A DNA stretch of 54,460 nucleotides from Paracoccus marinus. GTDB lineage: Bacteria > Pseudomonadota > Alphaproteobacteria > Rhodobacterales > Rhodobacteraceae. The stretch's first letter is position 1. Each line of letters begins with the position of its first letter. The stretch lies in contig NZ_VJYZ01000009.1 in the NCBI RefSeq assembly GCF_007018965.1, positions 1 through 54,460 on the forward strand. The letters run 5' to 3'. Under the pieces are notes generated by a model, which saw only the letters and a list, made by a program, of their open reading frames with translations, searched no databases and was not told the DNA's origin. Below, piece by piece: positions 51,572 to 54,460 of the stretch. Both the position numbers and the translations under genes were made by a program.

Positions 51572-51610
51572 GGTGGGAACGGGGTGGGAATGAGGTGGGG
51601 GTTTGGTGGG
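51572..51610. repeat. Four GGTGGG repeats with exact 11-bp spacing
   Basis: GGTGGG starts at 51572, 51583, 51594 and 51605, each 11 bp apart, with variable 5-base spacers. The run is one helical turn per unit, so a protein could bind all four on one face of DNA. The stretch also has five G-runs that could fold as a G-quadruplex. It lies in the 180-bp gap between the sigma-like gene and the PLD gene. Confidence 0.8.
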
Positions 51611-51690
51611 CCTGGCCCTTTGCCCGAGGCGATGAGTTGGGCGCTTCACTCAACCCTTGTGCTTATTTTCGGGCGGGTTTTGCGTTCAGC

Positions 51691-52938
51691 CTACCCCGGG
51701 TGGTAATAAATGGCGTCGAGCATTGCGGCCCGACACTCCCAAAGCTGTCCATCGCGAGTTTCGGGCTTGTCGATGTTGTACCACTCCGATGCGCGGATCA
51801 CTTCCACGACTCGGTCCCAGTAATTTTCGAGGTTGAGAGTCGACTTGGCGAAACCCATCCCATTCGCCGCGGCTACAATATTGGGATTGGAGATGCATAG
51901 GAATACGTCGGGGCGTTTCATGGCAAGCAGGCGTGACGCCGTCGCGACGCCCCCAACCCTGCTCGAATTGGCAAACGCCTTGACGAAAAGGCGGGCAAAT
52001 CGGTCGAAATGCTCTCTTGTGACCTCTCCCTTCTGAGGAATGCTGTCAACGGCGCGAGCTAAAAATCGGTCGTTTTCTGCAACGCGATTCTTGAAGTCTC
52101 CCGCGCCACGCATTGAACCAAACCAACCCCAATCTCTATCAAGCGATTCGTCACCGGCCTTTTCTTGCACCCCTATTGCACCTGCAATTGCTTTCCTTTG
52201 TGGCGTTGTTAGGTCGTGGAACGAAGGCACGGCCGATAGCCAACCCTGCGCAGTTCGGAGCATGTCCAGACTTTCATCAACGTCGTGGTGAGCGGAACCT
52301 CGCACGGCGCGGACATACTGATCCCAATCCATACCGACCAAGGGGGACGATAGGCTCTTCACGCTTGCCGGCAGCACCCCTGCCAGCGGATCGCGAGGCG
52401 GACCTGGTCTCCTTGCGGCGAGTTTGCATCCGAGACGGTATCGCGCCGCAAGTTCTTTCGTCACGCGCTCACCGATTGAGGCACTTCGCGCGGCGAAGGA
52501 AAGGGTATCAGCGAGCACCTTGTCGCTGACGGAACCCTTAACAAGGACGCTGGCTTCATGGTTCTTGCCCAGCCCGCCGCGAGTGAAGTTAGCGCTCCCG
52601 ATTACAGCAGCAGCCCGTTTCCCAGAACGGAACGCGTAGACCTTTGGGTGGAACGTCCCACCAGGAAATTTCGTGACGACGTAGCATCCGTCGACCCCGA
52701 TGAAAGAGTCTACAAGGTCTGGATCGGTCTGAGCGAACGCGAGGCCGAATGTCACGGCTCTGATTTTTGCTGAATGGGATAGCATTTTTCGGGCGAGGGA
52801 GGTGGATGTGCCCCAAGCAACTGCCCAATGAAGCTCGTCATATTCGGCCAGAAGGCCCTGGATGGCACTCTCTACGTCGTTCCCCGTCAGAAATTCGATT
52901 TCCAATTCAATTATCCCCTCACGCGACTTGCAGGTCAT
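51691..52938 (-). CDS. PLD-like nuclease family protein, possible defence gene
   Basis: 415 aa. The N-terminal domain shows a phospholipase D-type motif: FHPKVYAF (His97-x-Lys99), GSANFTRGGL (115-124) and NHEASVLV. The rest is helical (WLSAVPSFHDLTTPQRKAIA; LNLENYWDRVVEVIRASEWY) and I do not recognise it. PLD-like proteins with such tails occur among restriction and anti-phage genes. GC content is visibly lower than in the phage region, which suggests separate transfer. ATG 52938 gives the first domain-like residues; a longer frame upstream overlaps the next gene. Confidence 0.72.
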   Translation of the reverse strand: MTCKSREGIIELEIEFLTGNDVESAIQGLLAEYDELHWAVAWGTSTSLARKMLSHSAKIRAVTFGLAFAQTDPDLVDSFIGVDGCYVVTKFPGGTFHPKVYAFRSGKRAAAVIGSANFTRGGLGKNHEASVLVKGSVSDKVLADTLSFAARSASIGERVTKELAARYRLGCKLAARRPGPPRDPLAGVLPASVKSLSSPLVGMDWDQYVRAVRGSAHHDVDESLDMLRTAQGWLSAVPSFHDLTTPQRKAIAGAIGVQEKAGDESLDRDWGWFGSMRGAGDFKNRVAENDRFLARAVDSIPQKGEVTREHFDRFARLFVKAFANSSRVGGVATASRLLAMKRPDVFLCISNPNIVAAANGMGFAKSTLNLENYWDRVVEVIRASEWYNIDKPETRDGQLWECRAAMLDAIYYHPG

Positions 52939-53009
52939 CAGTTGATCGAAGCATAGCAGGCGCGGGTCAGCCCACAACTCGTGGTGAGGGGAGAGAGACC
53001 GAAGCGCCC

Positions 53010-53963
53010 CTACCAGCCGTCGACCAAAATCTCCGTCGCAGGGACGCCAAGCCGATAGCCACGGTTGCGTACCGTCTCGATCATGACCTTGCTCTCGGCA
53101 TCGCTGAACCCCGCAGCCTTGAACGCGTCGCGCAGCTCGCGGATCAGATCCTTGGCCTCGCGCGCAGTCGTGCCTTCGACATGGGATCCGGAGGCGACCT
53201 GGTCGCGCGACTGCGCCTTTTCCAGCAGACGCTCGAACACGGGGAAAATCTGACGCGACAGGATGACGGAGCGACCATCCCATTGAACCTCGGCCGTTGC
53301 CCTTCGCACGCGAAGCACGGGCGCCAGCGGGACCGGCGCCAGAGCCGCGACGTCGATTGTGCCGCCGAGGCCATTTGTGGCGGGCGTCAGCACCTCAAGG
53401 GTTTCGATGAGATGAAAGCCCGCATCCTGATGTCGCCGGGCAGTCTCCGCTGGCAACGCCGGTGCGAGGATCGTGATGTCCGAACCCTGCGCGGCTTGGC
53501 GCAAAGATGCGATGATGCCGTCGCCGGTCATGGCTGCAGACTCCAGCGCAAGAAACACCGCCCGACCCGATGGCGTGTCGCCGAGCCGCCAGACCTTCTC
53601 CGCCGCCAGTTTCGGGGTCGCGCTGAACCCTGCCGCCGCGCCGATTACGGATGCCAATGCCGCAGCACCCATGCGGAATTCGCGCAAATCGTCCTCGGTG
53701 AGATCGACGTCGTGTCGGCGGTCGAGCGGACATTCAGCACGATATCCATCGCCCGCTCTCCGGATCGGACGACAGGGCAGTCCGCATTCGCAGGCGTCGC
53801 AGACATCCCAATCGGAGAGCGGTGCCTGTTCGACGAGGACACGTTTCGCCATCAGCCGGTCAAAGCCCGGACCGAAGAACGGCGCGGCAAGCTCGCCGGG
53901 CAGGATTGCGTCGTCGCCAGCCTCACTCAGCCGCGTCAACAACCTCAAAATCGTCTCGGTCAT
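53010..53963 (-). CDS. Protein with Cys cluster and C-terminal OmpR-like winged helix
   Basis: 317 aa. Five cysteines fall in CDACECGLPC and AECPLD (Cys55-Cys78), a possible zinc site. The C-terminal region (AREAKDLIRELRDAFKAAGF, SKVMIETVRNRGYRLGV) ends with the RGYRL pattern of OmpR-type winged helices. The middle (GRAVFLALESAAMTGDGIIA, GSDITILAPALPAETARR) is not recognised. It overlaps the upstream gene by 41 bp and precedes the PLD gene by 71 bp. It may regulate or sense for the module (inference). Confidence 0.68.
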   Translation of the reverse strand: MTETILRLLTRLSEAGDDAILPGELAAPFFGPGFDRLMAKRVLVEQAPLSDWDVCDACECGLPCRPIRRAGDGYRAECPLDRRHDVDLTEDDLREFRMGAAALASVIGAAAGFSATPKLAAEKVWRLGDTPSGRAVFLALESAAMTGDGIIASLRQAAQGSDITILAPALPAETARRHQDAGFHLIETLEVLTPATNGLGGTIDVAALAPVPLAPVLRVRRATAEVQWDGRSVILSRQIFPVFERLLEKAQSRDQVASGSHVEGTTAREAKDLIRELRDAFKAAGFSDAESKVMIETVRNRGYRLGVPATEILVDGW

Positions 53964-54384
53964 TCATCAGCCCGTTCCGTTCGATCAGTTTCATCACCCG
54001 CGCCTCATGCTGGGTGCGGCGGAACTGCACGACACCCGGTGGCCGCAACTTGACCGTGACCTGCGGCTGGCGCTTGCCGTCGCCCTTGAACAGGATCCGG
54101 AACACGAGCTCGCCCAGCCGCCAGGCGCCGCCGAACGACACCGGTGTGCTGCCGAAATGCTGGAGCGCATCACCGCCGAGGTCCCGCGAGCGCAGCGTGC
54201 GCACCACCCGGGGATACCCCTTCTTGCCGGGCGCCATCAGGTCGGCCGCCGCCTCGATGATCAGCACCTTGTCGATCAGTGGATCGTAGGCGGCATCGAA
54301 GGCGAAGCCCGGTCCGGCCAGTTCGACCGGGCGCAGGGTATAGAGGTCCTGCGCATCGTCGCCGTCGAAGAAGCCGGACCTGTC
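53923..54384 (-). pseudogene. 3' fragment of an unrecognised gene cut by the IS
   Basis: The frame is open from the IS boundary at 54384 to a stop at 53923, leaving 153 codons. Visible segments are FFDGDDAQDLYTLRPVELAG, FAFDAAYDPLIDKVLIIEAA, RVVRTLRSRDLGGDALQHFG and QVTVKLRPPGVVQFRRTQHE. I do not recognise the family. Its 3' end overlaps the next gene, so it was part of the same operon before the IS inserted. Confidence 0.6.
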
Positions 54385-54460
54385 TGGACTTGCCCGGAAA
54401 ATGTGGAGAGCACCAACTGAGGAACCAGGAGGTGTTCTATGGGAAACGGGAACAGGCCGA
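54385..54460 (+). mobile_element. Left end of an IS3-family insertion sequence (partial)
   Basis: Starts with TGGACTTGCCCGGAAAATGT, the counterpart of the inverted repeat at 51-77. An AGGAGGT ribosome site (54427-54433) precedes ATG 54439, and MGNGNRP begins a probable OrfA. It has the same orientation as the IS at 1-77. The rest lies outside the window. Confidence 0.8.

Overview
The window is high-GC DNA whose gene content points to an alphaproteobacterium, most likely Rhodobacterales. The clues are a baseplate module like that of the Rhodobacter gene-transfer agent (DUF2163, DUF2460, NlpC/P60 and a TIM-barrel host-specificity protein), alphaproteobacterial phage families, and strong GC bias at third codon positions. 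This is inference from composition and families; no housekeeping marker is present. Both ends of the window lie inside an IS3-family element. Bases 1-77 are its right end and the last 76-77 bases are its left end, in the same orientation.

Region 1 (about 78-14856) is a copper/heavy-metal resistance island. It holds a multicopper oxidase cut by the left IS, a ZIP-type transporter, two SCO1/SenC proteins around a PCu(A)C chaperone, two intact DUF411 proteins and one decayed copy, two convergent L,D-transpeptidases, a cytochrome c, two CopL-like small periplasmic proteins, a Cys-rich four-helix copper protein, two DUF305 proteins (one fused to a YVTN propeller), a CDF exporter, a Cu+ P1B-ATPase and an extra adenylate kinase. 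The genes form a periplasmic capture, oxidation and chaperone layer around an inner-membrane export layer. A near-perfect CueR-type operator precedes the ATPase, but no MerR-family regulator lies in the window. The CDF gene and the DUF305-propeller gene each carry a single-base frameshift, so the island is partly decaying.

Region 2 (about 14980-51510) is a prophage or prophage remnant read almost entirely right to left. From right to left it has: a sigma-like gene; recombination and replication genes (Sak4-like ATPase, SF2 helicase, Cas4-like nuclease, primase/helicase, RuvC-like nuclease); two DNA methyltransferase genes; a divergent plus-strand cassette; lambda-type packaging and head genes (TerS, TerL, gpW, portal, ClpP-like protease, gpD, gpE, head-tail protein); a long-tail module with a G/GT -1 frameshift site; the GTA-like baseplate; and a lysis cassette with overlapping spanins. 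An arsenic-type transporter and a Cys-rich small protein are inserted against the direction of the tail operon. I find no integrase, excisionase or CI/Cro-like repressor.

Region 3 (about 51511-54384) is an accessory module on the minus strand: a PLD-like nuclease of lower GC, a protein with a Cys cluster and a C-terminal OmpR-like winged helix, and a gene cut by the right-hand IS. Four GGTGGG repeats spaced exactly 11 bp apart lie between this module and the phage early operon.

The strongest observations are: the A_AAA_AAC slippery site in the tail chaperone gene; a cytosine methyltransferase whose 3' half looks coding in two frames; the 11-bp phased repeats; a 176-bp tandem duplication that made a second, truncated Sak4 start; the resistance cargo inside the tail operon; and the PLD/winged-helix module as a candidate uncharacterised defence system.
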